From assembly GCF_029958925.1 (NCBI RefSeq), contig NZ_CP124616.1, positions 434,001-498,000 on the forward strand: a stretch of DNA of 64,000 bases, written 5' to 3'. The position numbers and the translations under genes are program-made. This document shows, one piece after another, positions 26,863 to 35,135 of this stretch; the stretch's first letter is position 1; every line of letters starts with the position of its first letter. Source of the DNA: Tropicibacter oceani. GTDB taxonomy: Bacteria; Pseudomonadota; Alphaproteobacteria; Rhodobacterales; Rhodobacteraceae. The notes under the pieces are model-generated. The model had not been told where the DNA came from. It was given only the letters and a program-made list of their open reading frames with translations, and did not search any database.

Positions 26863-27327
26863 TCAGGCGGCTTTGACCACTTCGGATTCCGTAAGGATCG
26901 TGAACAGCGTGCCCGCGTCGGGGTTGGCCCGCAGTTTCGCGCACAGGTTTCCGTCGCGCAGCGAACGGGACACCAGCGCCAGCGCCTTTAGGTGTTCAAC
27001 GCCCGCCTCTTCGGGGGCGAACAGCGAAAAGACCAGGTCAACCGGCTGGCGGTCCACCGCTTCGAAGTCGATCGGCTTTTCCAGCAGGATGAAGGTGCCG
27101 ACCACCGATTCAAGCCCGGCAATGCGTGCATGGGGCAAGGCCACGCCATGCCCCACGCCGGTTGGTCCAAGCGACTCGCGCTCCATCAAGGCTTCGACGG
27201 TCGGGCCAGCCGCCAACCCGTGGGCGGCGGCAGCCAGATCAGCAACGTCATGGATCAGGCGTTTCTTGCTGGAAACGGCACTGACAACCTTGACGGCTTC
27301 GGGTTTGAGTAGGTCCAAAAATTTCAT
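26863..27327 (-). CDS. ptsN: PTS IIA-like nitrogen regulatory protein PtsN
   Basis: 154 residues. EIIA fold with the phosphorylatable His in HGVALPHARI (H66), followed by VGTFILLEKPIDFEAVDRQP and the FSLFAPEEAGVEHLKALA core. PtsN takes phosphate from the NPr/EI-Ntr chain and controls potassium, nitrogen and envelope responses. It lies 57 bases downstream of hpf. In many proteobacteria rpoN sits in this cluster between lptB and hpf; it is absent here. Confidence 0.95.
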   Translation of the reverse strand: MKFLDLLKPEAVKVVSAVSSKKRLIHDVADLAAAAHGLAAGPTVEALMERESLGPTGVGHGVALPHARIAGLESVVGTFILLEKPIDFEAVDRQPVDLVFSLFAPEEAGVEHLKALALVSRSLRDGNLCAKLRANPDAGTLFTILTESEVVKAA

Positions 27328-27384
27328 GCTCTGCCCGTATGCTTGACCATCGTTACTGTTCCATTAACGCGGTCGGTTTCGGGC

Positions 27385-27948
27385 TTATGGATCAATCCAC
27401 CCGATGTTTCCGTCCTCGCGCCGATACACGACGTTCAGGCCATCCTTCTTTTCGTTCCGGAACACAAGGACGGGGGCCCCTGCCAGTTCCATTTGCATCA
27501 CCGCCTCGCCGACAGACAGGGACGGAATGGAGGTTTCCATTTCGGCCACGATGATCGGCTGCAGCGTTTCCGGCTCTTCGGCGTCCGATTCAACATCGGA
27601 TGCGAGGATATAAGAGGATGCCCCGAGAAGTTCAACGGGTTCCGTGCGATCCCTGTGATGGTCTTTCAGGCGGCGCTTGTAGCGGCGCAGCTGTTTGTCC
27701 ATCTTTTCAACGCAGTCGTCAAAAGCGGCGTAGATTTCCGTCGCGTGCGCCTTGGCCGACGCGTTCAACCCTGTCGACAGGTGAACGACGACCTCGCAGA
27801 CGAACTCATGAGCGCTTTTGGAAAAGATGACGTTTGCGTCGGTCGGTCGCTGCGAATACTTGTCCAAAGCGACGCCCAGTTCAGTCTTGACGTGGGTCTG
27901 CAGGGCCTCGCCCACGTCGATATGCTTTCCCGTAATCTGATAGCGCAT
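27385..27948 (-). CDS. hpf: Ribosome hibernation promoting factor, long form
   Basis: 187 residues. The N-terminal S30AE domain (1-100: MRYQITGKHIDVGEALQTHV, KMDKQLRRYKRRLKDH) binds the 30S decoding site. The C-terminal domain (about 130-187: IIVAEMETSIPSLSVGEAVM, GAPVLVFRNEKKDGLNVVYR) is the dimerisation domain of long HPF, which pairs two 70S ribosomes into 100S particles in stationary phase. A 260-bp gap separates it from lptB and may hold its own promoter. Confidence 0.95.
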   Translation of the reverse strand: MRYQITGKHIDVGEALQTHVKTELGVALDKYSQRPTDANVIFSKSAHEFVCEVVVHLSTGLNASAKAHATEIYAAFDDCVEKMDKQLRRYKRRLKDHHRDRTEPVELLGASSYILASDVESDAEEPETLQPIIVAEMETSIPSLSVGEAVMQMELAGAPVLVFRNEKKDGLNVVYRREDGNIGWIDP

Positions 27949-28208
27949 GTTCAGTCCTTTTATAGTTATTTACCGGCAGGCGCAGCAGAACAGGACACGG
28001 ATGCCCCATGGTCTGGCTTGCTGGTCAGGGAAAACACGCTGTTGCCTTGGTTTGCTGACGCCGCCCCCCAAAAGTGAAGGTTACGTCGGTCAGCCATGCT
28101 TCGGCGCAGCGTGTCATACCTTCATTTGAGAGGAGAATGCCCCCGGCTGTCAATCGAAACCGGGAAGAAAGCCCGCGCAATTCCCAAACAACTTGCTGCG
28201 AAGGGGCG

Positions 28209-28967
28209 TCACCCCATGCGAAAGCTGTCGCCCAGGTAAACACGCCTGACGTTTTCGTTTCGCACGACTTCTTCGGGGGTGCCGGACATCAGGACCTGAC
28301 CGTCATGCAGGATATAGGCACGGTCCACGATTTCCAGCGTTTCACGCACGTTGTGATCGGTGATGAGCACCCCGATGCCGCGCTTTTTCAGGTCGGCCAC
28401 AAGATGCCGGATGTCCCCCACGCTGATCGGATCGACCCCGGCAAAGGGTTCGTCCAGCAGCAGGTATTTCGGATCGGCGGCAAGGCAGCGGGCGATTTCC
28501 ACGCGGCGGCGTTCGCCCCCCGACAGCGCCAGCGCCGGCGCGCGGCGCAGATGTTCGATCGAGAATTCGCCCAGCAGTTCCTCCAGCCGTTCGCGGCGCC
28601 GGTGGCGGTCGGCTTCTGCAATATCCAGAACGGCCGTGATGTTGTCTTCGACGCTGAGACCGCGAAAAATCGACATTTCCTGCGGCAGATAGCCGATGCC
28701 CAGGCGCGCACGTCGGTACATCGGCAGGTATGTGGCATCGCGCCCGTCGATCAGCACCTGTCCCGCATCAGGGTTCACCAATCCGGCGATGGCATAGAAC
28801 GAGGTCGTCTTGCCCGACCCGTTCGGCCCCAGAAGCGCGACGACCTCGCCGCGGTCCAGCCGCATGGTCACGTCACGAATGACCACCTTCTTGCGATAGC
28901 TTTTGCGAAGGTGGTTTACCTGAAGCCCGCTTGCCCCTTCGGTTACCGTCAATTCAGGCCGGGACAT
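28209..28967 (-). CDS. lptB: Lipopolysaccharide export ABC ATPase LptB
   Basis: 252 residues. Walker [19 protein letters not shown]-loop [17 protein letters not shown], signature [17 protein letters not shown], Walker [16 protein letters not shown] and switch His in [20 protein letters not shown]. LptB powers extraction of lipopolysaccharide from the inner membrane with LptF and LptG, which are not in this window. Start and lptA stop overlap by one base. Confidence 0.97.
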   Translation of the reverse strand: MSRPELTVTEGASGLQVNHLRKSYRKKVVIRDVTMRLDRGEVVALLGPNGSGKTTSFYAIAGLVNPDAGQVLIDGRDATYLPMYRRARLGIGYLPQEMSIFRGLSVEDNITAVLDIAEADRHRRRERLEELLGEFSIEHLRRAPALALSGGERRRVEIARCLAADPKYLLLDEPFAGVDPISVGDIRHLVADLKKRGIGVLITDHNVRETLEIVDRAYILHDGQVLMSGTPEEVVRNENVRRVYLGDSFRMG

Positions 28968-29455
28968 TACTGCCCCTTCTCCGGCTGCAGAATGGTTTTC
29001 ACACGGCCCGACATCTGCGCCGCGCCGCTTTCAAGGTTGACCACCATCTTTTCCGAGGTCAGCGCATTCTGGCCCTGGGTCAGCAGCACATTGCCGGACA
29101 TGACGACGGTGCCGCCTTCGATATCGTAATCGGCGCGCTCGGCCTCGGCGGCCTCTTCTCCGCTGACCAGGGTGACGCCGCCAGTGGCCTCCATCCGTTC
29201 GATTCGGCCCTGCGCCTCGGAATAGACGACCAACACACGCGGGGCCGCCAGGCGCATGTCGCCCTGGATGATCACCACGTTACCGGTATACAGCGCCGTT
29301 CCCGCGTTCTGGTTGACGGCCAGCGCGTCAGCGGTGACTTCGACCGGGGCGCTGGTGTCCTGCTTGAGGCTGCCGAACTTGACGTCGGTGCCCTGTGCCG
29401 CGGCCAGGGCGGGCAGGCCCGCGACGGCAAGGGCGATTAGAAATCTACGGATCAT
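28967..29455 (-). CDS. lptA: LPS transport periplasmic protein LptA
   Basis: 162 residues from ATG 29455 with signal peptide [20 protein letters not shown]. The OstA domain follows ([48 protein letters not shown]-type repeats), forming the beta-jellyroll bridge for LPS. A TTG at 29473 overlaps the lptC stop (TTGA) and would add six residues before the signal peptide; the ATG gives the better signal sequence. Shine-Dalgarno is weak for both. Confidence 0.93.
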   Translation of the reverse strand: MIRRFLIALAVAGLPALAAAQGTDVKFGSLKQDTSAPVEVTADALAVNQNAGTALYTGNVVIIQGDMRLAAPRVLVVYSEAQGRIERMEATGGVTLVSGEEAAEAERADYDIEGGTVVMSGNVLLTQGQNALTSEKMVVNLESGAAQMSGRVKTILQPEKGQ

Positions 29456-29469
29456 GAGGCAGCACTCTT

Positions 29470-30069
29470 TCAATCTTTCGGCGTATATACCAGCTTTACC
29501 CCCTCGGTGAAAAGCAGTTGCACACCGCCGTCTTCATCCGAGGTTTCGATCCGCATCTTTCCGGCCTCGATGGTGCCCAGCGGCCCGTCGCCCTGTACCG
29601 GGCCGCCGCTTTCCGCCTCGATCCGGTTGATGGCGGAATTCAGGGTCTGGGTGTTCAGCACATACCCCGAAGAACTTTCGATGCGCACGCCGCCTTCCAT
29701 CAGGGCGGTCTGGTCACTGTCGCGCACCGTGGCATGGGCCGCGTTCAACAGAATTTCGCTGCCGTCGGGCTTGCGCAACCGGGCGGCCAGGTCTTCGGCG
29801 CGGATCTGGCCTTCGCCTTCGGGGGCGGCGGATGTCGCGGTCATCGTCAGCATGTCGCCGCTTTCGGTCGTGCCGGCGTAATAGGGCGCACCGACGTGTT
29901 CGCGCGCGATCCCCTCGCCGCGCAGGGCCTCGGCAAAAGGCATGTCCAGCACCTGTTCCGTGCTGCGAGACAACAGGAACAACGTGGACAAAAGCACAAG
30001 CGCCGCCAAGGGCAGCAGGATCTTCAACCAGGCGATCACCCGGGAATACAGGCCGATGCGGCGCACCAT
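29470..30069 (-). CDS. lptC: LPS export protein LptC
   Basis: 199 residues. An N-terminal membrane anchor (VIAWLKILLPLAALVLLSTL) is followed by a periplasmic LptC domain (FAEALRGEGIAREHVGAPYY, GVRIESSSGYVLNTQTLNSA, TEGVKLVYTPKD). It hands LPS from LptBFG to LptA. It is placed 19 bases after the RNase D-like gene and directly before lptA, the usual order. Confidence 0.9.
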   Translation of the reverse strand: MVRRIGLYSRVIAWLKILLPLAALVLLSTLFLLSRSTEQVLDMPFAEALRGEGIAREHVGAPYYAGTTESGDMLTMTATSAAPEGEGQIRAEDLAARLRKPDGSEILLNAAHATVRDSDQTALMEGGVRIESSSGYVLNTQTLNSAINRIEAESGGPVQGDGPLGTIEAGKMRIETSDEDGGVQLLFTEGVKLVYTPKD

Positions 30070-30088
30070 GTCTTATGCCCCCCTTGCG

Positions 30089-30703
30089 TCAAGCATGGGC
30101 AAAGATGTCCGTGTCGGGCCATCCTTCAAGGTCAAGCAAGGCGCGCGTCGGCAGGAAATCGAAACAGGATTGGGCCAGCGCCGCGCGGCCTTCGCGCTCC
30201 AGCATGGCGTCCAGGGCATCGCGCAGGCGGTGCAGGTGCAGCACATCCGACGCGGCATAGTCCATCTGCGCCTTGGTCAGCTCGGCCGCGCCCCAGTCGC
30301 TGGTTTGCTGCTGCTTGGAAATGTCGACACCGATCAGTTCCTGCGTCAGCGCCTTCAACCCGTGACGGTCAGTAAAGGTGCGGACCAACCGGCTGGCGAT
30401 CTTGGTGCAATAGACCGGCTGCGCCAGCGCACCAAAGGCATGGTACATGGCGGCAATATCAAAGCGGCCGAAATGGAACAGCTTCAGCACGTCGGGATCA
30501 CGCAACAGGCGGGCCAGGTTCGGCGCCTCGGCTTGCCCGCGGGCGATCTGGACAAGATGAGCGTTGCCGTCGCCCCCCGACAACTGGACCAGGCACAGCC
30601 TGTCGCGGTGCGGGTTAAGGCCCATGGTCTCGCAATCGATCGCCACGACGGGCCCAAGCTGCAAATCGTCGGGCAAATCGCCCTGATAAAGATGGTTGGC
30701 CAT
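30089..30703 (-). CDS. RNase D-like 3'-5' exonuclease (single-domain)
   Basis: 204 residues. DEDDy exonuclease motifs: Exo I VAIDCETMGLNPHRDRL, Exo II LFHFGRFDIAAMYHAFG, Exo III YAASDVLHLHRLRDAL. It lacks the HRDC domains of full-length RNase D (about 370 residues), as do the short forms next to lptC in other alphaproteobacteria. It probably trims RNA 3' ends. First gene of the lpt cluster; the promoter should lie in the AT-richer region above 30704. Confidence 0.9.
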   Translation of the reverse strand: MANHLYQGDLPDDLQLGPVVAIDCETMGLNPHRDRLCLVQLSGGDGNAHLVQIARGQAEAPNLARLLRDPDVLKLFHFGRFDIAAMYHAFGALAQPVYCTKIASRLVRTFTDRHGLKALTQELIGVDISKQQQTSDWGAAELTKAQMDYAASDVLHLHRLRDALDAMLEREGRAALAQSCFDFLPTRALLDLEGWPDTDIFAHA

Positions 30704-31645
30704 GCCATGCCCTTCCTGCTGCTTGGATCAGACTGCTTGGACATATCCGCAGGCAAGGCCGCTTACAACTCTGCACCCCGCAGCCCGCTGCCACATTTCC
30801 GAGAGCCCTGCCCCAAATGAGGCGCGATTCGGGCGAAGTTTGCCCAAATTGTGGCAACTGCTTGCCTTGATTCGGCCGCATTCTGTCACGCGATAGACGG
30901 GCATGTAACATTTCGTGAGGGCGTTAACTCGCCCGTTAATTGTTGTCATTCGAGTCTGATTTTAGCGACTTCCCATTGCATGCCAGCGGCCAGCGGTCGA
31001 CGATCGGACCGGACCACAAGACCCCTTTCGGACCCCGTCATGTCGCGGGATTGTTTCCACGATGCGGAACACCCCCGCCCAAAACCCAGAAATTCAACGA
31101 CAAGAACGCAGGCTTTCCGGAGTATCGCGGGCAATTGTCTTGCCAATCGAAACAATAATTCATTGGCCGCCGGGGCATTGTTGCACCTTCAAAAACAAGT
31201 CTGGGCCAGGAAAAACGGCAATCGACCCACTTTCGGCAGCCCTGGCCACGGCTTTTGGGGAAAAAATACTGTGCCGCGTCACCGGTGATGCGGGCGCCGA
31301 AAACGCCCCCGCCAAAGCCCCGCGCCGCAACGCTTTTCAACTATAACGTGCGCGCGAAACGCTTGGTTGACGGTAGGGGTCTGACACATGCATAAAGTGG
31401 AGGTCGAGCGATAAGAACACAATTTGGTCTGAATTCGCGCAAACACGGCACTTGGGGGTTGGTGCTTCCACTTGGGAGTAACGGTAAGTCTGCTGAATTT
31501 TATCCGATCTGCTTTCGGGTAATCGAACAAAGCCTGATGACGGCAAAAAAGGTCTGACACCGCTGTTCCGGTGAACGGTATCTCCTTGCCTCACGTCAGG
31601 ATCAGTGGTCGCCACACTCCGTCACGAATGACTTAGGAGGTCATC
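30704..31645. promoter_or_regulatory. 942-bp noncoding region between RNase D-like gene and sugar transferase
   Basis: No credible gene: the open frames here have no family resemblance and poor codon use. It is less GC-rich than its neighbours. It contains an inverted repeat TTCGGGC-N7-GCCCAAA near 30829, GGGCG-TTAACT-CGCCC near 30919, a near-palindrome GCGTCACC/GGTGATGC (31276-31291), a promoter at 31367, two CACTTGGG copies exactly 20 bp apart (31449 and 31469), and a repeated GGTCTGACAC (31378 and 31551). It probably carries the control of exopolysaccharide initiation, and the rnd-lpt promoter at its left end. Confidence 0.5.
31367..31396 (+). promoter_or_regulatory. Candidate sigma-70 promoter of the sugar transferase
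   Basis: TTGACG (31367-31372), 18 bases, then CATAAA (31391-31396). Transcription would begin near 31403 and leave a leader of about 240 bases. Based on consensus match only. Confidence 0.45.
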
Positions 31646-32335
31646 TTGACACTGCATCTTCGCCAGCCGCTGCCGACGGCAAAGTTCGAGTCCCTGATTG
31701 ACGAAGCGCTTCTCGCGAAGCCGCGTGCAACTGTCTATCGTGACCATTTCAAGCGCGCGCTGGACGTCGTTCTGGTTCTGCTTGTCATCCTGCCCGTCCT
31801 GCTGATCCTGGCGCCGATCGCGGCCCTGATCGCCACCGACGGCGCATCGCCGCTGTATTTCCAGAAACGCGTCGGCCGGAACGGTCGCATCTTCTACATG
31901 TGGAAGCTGCGCTCGATGGTGCCGAACGCCGATGCCCTTCTCGAGGCACATCTGAACGCCAACCCCGAGGCCCGCGCCGAATGGAACCGCGATCAGAAAC
32001 TGAAGAACGACCCGCGGATCACCCGCATCGGCCGCATCATCCGCAAAACCTCGATGGACGAGCTGCCGCAGCTTGTGAACGTGCTGCGCGGTGACATGGC
32101 GCTTGTCGGCCCGCGTCCGATGATGGTCAACCAGCAAAACCTGTACCCCGGCACCGCCTATTACGCGCTGCGCCCCGGCATCACCGGCTTTTGGCAAACC
32201 TCGGTCCGTAACGAATCCAGCTTTGCCGAGCGCGCCGGCTTTGACACCGACTACCTGCGCAAGCTGTCGTTCAAGACCGACCTCGCCGTGATGCTGCGCA
32301 CCGTCAAGGTGGTGGTCAACGGCACCGGCTGCTGA
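31646..32335 (+). CDS. Undecaprenyl-phosphate sugar transferase (exopolysaccharide initiation)
   Basis: 229 residues from TTG 31646, decided by a perfect AGGAGGT five bases upstream. One membrane segment (about 34-58: [20 protein letters not shown]) is followed by the bacterial sugar transferase domain: [60 protein letters not shown] and RPGITGFWQ. It moves hexose-1-phosphate (often galactose or glucose) onto undecaprenyl phosphate. It stands alone with a large upstream region and its own terminator. GalU and galE at 19.5-21.4 kb can supply donors. Confidence 0.92.
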   Translation: MTLHLRQPLPTAKFESLIDEALLAKPRATVYRDHFKRALDVVLVLLVILPVLLILAPIAALIATDGASPLYFQKRVGRNGRIFYMWKLRSMVPNADALLEAHLNANPEARAEWNRDQKLKNDPRITRIGRIIRKTSMDELPQLVNVLRGDMALVGPRPMMVNQQNLYPGTAYYALRPGITGFWQTSVRNESSFAERAGFDTDYLRKLSFKTDLAVMLRTVKVVVNGTGC

Positions 32336-32364
32336 GCCCCGCGTCTCTCTCATCCGTGGAACAG

Positions 32365-32393
32365 AGGCCTCGCCAGATCGGCGAGGCCTTTTT
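32365..32393 (+). terminator. Rho-independent terminator after the sugar transferase
   Basis: AGGCCTCGCC, loop AGATC, GGCGAGGCCT, then a run of T: a perfect 10-bp stem. It ends at the stop of the convergent dehydratase-like gene. Confidence 0.92.
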
Positions 32394-33196
32394 CATGTCT
32401 CGATACTGGCCTGCATGCATTGGCGCCCATCCGGTCCGCGCACCCATAAATCAGCCCCCTTTTGGCACAGGGTCGCGGTTTCGAAATGCATCAGCGGCGC
32501 GGTGGCCCGGAACCGGAACGCCTTCAGCGGCGCCTTGCGCGACGCCATCAGCATCAAATGCTGCGCCAACAGGGGGCCATGCACCACCAGCCCGTCGTAG
32601 CCTTCGACATCCCGGGCATAATCCAGATCATAGTGGATGCGGTGACCGTTGAAGGTCAGCGCCGAATAGCGGAACAGCAGGGTGGAATCGAACCGGACCT
32701 CCTCGGCAAACACCTCATCGACCGGCGCCTGCGGCGGGACCTGACGCGGCGCGGCCGGATCGGGATCTTCGCGGTACACCAGGTCGTGCAACTCGGTCAC
32801 GCACAAATGCCCGGCCTGAAAAATCTGGTGGCGCAGGGTGACAAACCCCAAAGGCCCGCTTCGCCCTTCCTTCTTTTCGACACGCTCAACAACGCTGACC
32901 TTTTCGGCCAGATCCCCCGCCCGTAGCGGCGCATGAAAGGTCAGCGCCCCACCGGCCCACATGCGCCTTGGTAAACCCATATCGGGGATCAGGCCCTGAC
33001 CAACCCGGGGATGCCCATCGCGCCCCAGGCCCTCGGGCGGTTGCGGATCCCAGAAATAGAGCTGGTGAAAAAACGGCGGCAGCGGCACCCCCGCTTCAAT
33101 ATCCGGCTGACTGCCCAGCGCCACCTGAAAGGCGCGGGCGCGCGCCGGGTCCATCAGATCGGTTTGACGATGTTCGGCCAAGGGCGCATCCTGCAT
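32393..33196 (-). CDS. MaoC/FAS1-like acyl dehydratase (HTD2/COG3777 type)
   Basis: 267 residues from ATG 33196, with AGGAGA eight bases upstream; the frame upstream of that has no support. The N-terminal half carries the FAS1-like dehydratase domain (LPPFFHQLYFWDPQPPEGLG, MWAGGALTFHAPLRAGDLAE). The C-terminal half contains the hot-dog hydratase motif FRYSALTFNGHRIHYDLDYA with the conserved H and Y/N residues, then VVHGPLLAQHLMLMA. Relatives hydrate mesaconyl-C4-CoA or itaconyl-CoA, or dehydrate 3-hydroxyacyl chains; the substrate is not certain. Divergent from the VOC gene. Confidence 0.82.
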   Translation of the reverse strand: MQDAPLAEHRQTDLMDPARARAFQVALGSQPDIEAGVPLPPFFHQLYFWDPQPPEGLGRDGHPRVGQGLIPDMGLPRRMWAGGALTFHAPLRAGDLAEKVSVVERVEKKEGRSGPLGFVTLRHQIFQAGHLCVTELHDLVYREDPDPAAPRQVPPQAPVDEVFAEEVRFDSTLLFRYSALTFNGHRIHYDLDYARDVEGYDGLVVHGPLLAQHLMLMASRKAPLKAFRFRATAPLMHFETATLCQKGADLWVRGPDGRQCMQASIET

Positions 33197-33229
33197 GGGC
33201 AATCTCCTGATGACAGGGTTATCCCAAGC

Positions 33230-33628
33230 ATGCCGATCTCCGTCCAGTCCCTTGACCATCTGGTCCTGACAGTTACCGACGTCGATGTGACCTGCGCCTT
33301 TTACCGCGATGTTCTGGGCATGACACCACAGGCCTTCACCCCCGCCGATGGCAGCACCCGCTGGGCCCTGAAATTCGGCACCCAAAAGATCAACCTGCAC
33401 AAGGCCGGGGCCGAATTCACCCCAAAGGCCCGCACCCCGCGCCCCGGTTCGGCCGATCTATGCTTTTTGTCCGACACCCCAATCGCCGACTGGCGAACTC
33501 ACCTGAACGATCACGACATCACAATCGAGGAAGGCCCCCTCCTCCGCACCGGCGCAACCGGGCCGATCCTGTCGCTATACATCCGGGACCCGGACGGAAA
33601 CCTGATCGAGATCTCAAATCTCGCCTGA
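33230..33628 (+). CDS. VOC (glyoxalase/dioxygenase fold) family protein
   Basis: 132 residues from ATG 33230. Two beta-alpha-beta-beta-beta repeats: VQSLDHLVLTVTDVDVTCAF with YRDVLGM, WALKFGTQKINLHKAGAEF, then LCFLSDTPIADWRTHL and ILSLYIRDPDGNLIEISNL. The first-repeat His (H10), the His in INLHKA and the C-terminal E (LIEIS) are candidate metal ligands. The reaction is not assignable. The two starts of the divergent pair are 33 bases apart. Confidence 0.88.
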   Translation: MPISVQSLDHLVLTVTDVDVTCAFYRDVLGMTPQAFTPADGSTRWALKFGTQKINLHKAGAEFTPKARTPRPGSADLCFLSDTPIADWRTHLNDHDITIEEGPLLRTGATGPILSLYIRDPDGNLIEISNLA

Positions 33629-33634
33629 CCCTTG

Positions 33635-33680
33635 CTTCTTCTTGGCGAAAATACTCCGGGGGTGTGGGGGCTGGCCCCCA
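33635..33680 (+). repeat. Dispersed intergenic repeat, copy 2
   Basis: CTTCTTCTTGGCGAAAATAC, then TCCGGGGG, then a hairpin GTGGGGGC/GCCCCCAC. It shares the order of boxes with 43105 and 61508. It lies just after the VOC stop and before a convergent gene end, where the hairpin could help end both transcripts. Confidence 0.7.
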
Positions 33681-33693
33681 CTCTGCCCCTTGA

Positions 33694-34245
33694 TCACCCG
33701 CGCATCCGCACGGCCTCAGCGCGCAGCTCTGCCATCAACTCATCCAGCAGCTTGATTCCGAATTCATTGGTCAGACGCCCCTGATCGTCCCATTGCTGAG
33801 AGGTCTGGGCAATCATCACCTCGGGCCCGGTCAACAGACGCGGACGAAACGGCGTCAGCGCAAGGCGCGCCATGTTTTGCGACCGCTCGCCACCCGCGCG
33901 GCCCGCCGCAGCCGAAACAACAGCAACCGGCTTGTCGCGCCAAGGATTGCCCTCGGTCCGGCTGACCCAGTCCAGCGCGTTTTTCAAAGCCCCGGAAATC
34001 CCTTTGTTGTATTCCGGGCTGGCCACGATCACCGCGTCGGCCTTTGCGATCTGATCGGCCAGACGCTGCACCGGCTCGGGAATGCCTTCGGCGTCTTGCA
34101 GGTCTTCGTCGAACAGCGGAAACCGGATGTCCGCCTCGATAAACTTCGCCTCGCCAAAGCGGCGCGCCGCCTCTTGCAGCAACAACCGATTGGTCGAGGC
34201 TTTTCTCAGCGATCCGCTGATCCCCAGCAGTGTCATGCCGCTCAT
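33694..34245 (-). CDS. NADPH-dependent FMN reductase-family oxidoreductase
   Basis: 183 residues. Flavodoxin-like fold: LLGISGSLRKASTNRLLLQE binds the FMN phosphate, and VIVASPEYNKGISGALKNAL with DWVSRTEG completes the flavin site. Relatives are quinone, azo-dye or chromate reductases. A perfect 10-bp inverted repeat lies 16 bases upstream of the start, so it is probably inducible by a dedicated repressor or activator. Confidence 0.9.
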   Translation of the reverse strand: MSGMTLLGISGSLRKASTNRLLLQEAARRFGEAKFIEADIRFPLFDEDLQDAEGIPEPVQRLADQIAKADAVIVASPEYNKGISGALKNALDWVSRTEGNPWRDKPVAVVSAAAGRAGGERSQNMARLALTPFRPRLLTGPEVMIAQTSQQWDDQGRLTNEFGIKLLDELMAELRAEAVRMRG

Positions 34246-34260
34246 CTGTGCGCTCCATTC

Positions 34261-34289
34261 TTGCGTTGTAACCCATACCTACAACGCAA
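34261..34289. promoter_or_regulatory. Inverted repeat operator candidate before the FMN reductase gene
   Basis: TTGCGTTGTA, nine bases, TACAACGCAA: a perfect 10-bp inverted repeat with 19-bp centre spacing. It lies 16 bases ahead of the start on the minus strand. The size suits a winged-helix dimer such as HxlR or MarR. No such regulator gene is next to it. Confidence 0.6.
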
Positions 34290-34290
34290 C

Positions 34291-34314
34291 AGCGCCACGG
34301 CAAGCCGCGGCGCT
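34291..34314 (-). terminator. Hairpin downstream of the OmpA-like lipoprotein gene
   Basis: AGCGCCACGG, loop CAAG, CCGCGGCGCT: 9 of 10 positions pair. On the minus strand it is followed by GTTGCGTTGT, moderately T-rich, about 30 bases after the lipoprotein stop. Confidence 0.55.
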
Positions 34315-34343
34315 GTGTAACGTCTTGTGCGCAAATGCGCAGG

Positions 34344-35009
34344 TCAGTTCGGCAGGATCACGATCTCGACCCGGCGGTTCTGCGCCTTGCCTTCGGGCGT
34401 CAGGTTGGACGCGATGGGCTGATCCTCGCCGCGACCGATGACCGAAATCCGGCCCCCCGGCACGCCCGAGGAAATCAGGACATTGGCCACCGATTGCGCG
34501 CGGCGCTGCGACAGGTTCTGGTTATAGGCGGCATCGCCGTCGCTGTCCGTATGACCGATGACCTGAGCCGTGGTGTTCGGATAGGCCAGAAGGCTGGCGC
34601 CGACGTCGCGCAGATCGGCGACAAGCGTCGGGCGCAGCTCGGCGCTGGCCGTGGCGAACAGGATATCCTGCGGCATCGTCACGATCAGGCGGTCGCCGGT
34701 GTTGCGGATCGTCGTATCCGGCCCAAGCTGCTGGCGCAGTTCGGCCTCTTGCTTGTCCAGCTGGTTGCCGATGGCGGCACCGGCGGCGGCACCAACCAGA
34801 GCACCGGCCACGGTGGCGCGGTTGCGTTCGCCAACATCGTCACCCCCGGCCAGGCGGCCAGTGATGGCACCCAGACCCGCGCCAATCAGCGCGCCCTGCT
34901 TGGCCTGACGGTTGGGATCGTTTTCATCGAACATGGGGCCAGTGGTACAGGCGCTCAGGCCCAGGGTTGCCACGGTGGCGAGAAGAATCGCGGATTTTGC
35001 CCGGATCAT
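34344..35009 (-). CDS. OmpA-family lipoprotein with glycine zipper
   Basis: 221 residues from ATG 35009. The signal ends in a lipobox, ATVATLGLSAC, so the Cys is lipidated. A glycine-zipper region follows (GALIGAGLGAITGRLAGG, GALVGAAAGAAIGNQLD), then an OmpA C-terminal domain: DILFATASAELRPTLVADLR, AQVIGHTDSDGDAAYNQNLS, QRRAQSVANVLISSGV and NRRVEIVILPN. It should bind peptidoglycan from the outer membrane, as in the YiaD family. GAAGAGG lies about ten bases upstream. Confidence 0.92.
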   Translation of the reverse strand: MIRAKSAILLATVATLGLSACTTGPMFDENDPNRQAKQGALIGAGLGAITGRLAGGDDVGERNRATVAGALVGAAAGAAIGNQLDKQEAELRQQLGPDTTIRNTGDRLIVTMPQDILFATASAELRPTLVADLRDVGASLLAYPNTTAQVIGHTDSDGDAAYNQNLSQRRAQSVANVLISSGVPGGRISVIGRGEDQPIASNLTPEGKAQNRRVEIVILPN

Positions 35010-35135
35010 ATGTATGTGCCTCTTCAGGTTAATTGCCCCGTATTCATGGGGTCTGTCGCTGCTGATATACAATAACATGGCCCTGTCCGGCACCCTTGTC
35101 ACGGGGAAATCGGCAAGGCTCCGCCCATTGCCGGG

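Noticed and set aside
30924-30939. TTAA-N8-TTAA resembling a CtrA site
   Set aside because: The spacer is 8 bases, not 7, and the motif is also part of a simple hairpin.
30851-31288. 145-codon open frame in the region before the sugar transferase
   Set aside because: No ribosome-binding site, unusual composition and no resemblance to a known family.
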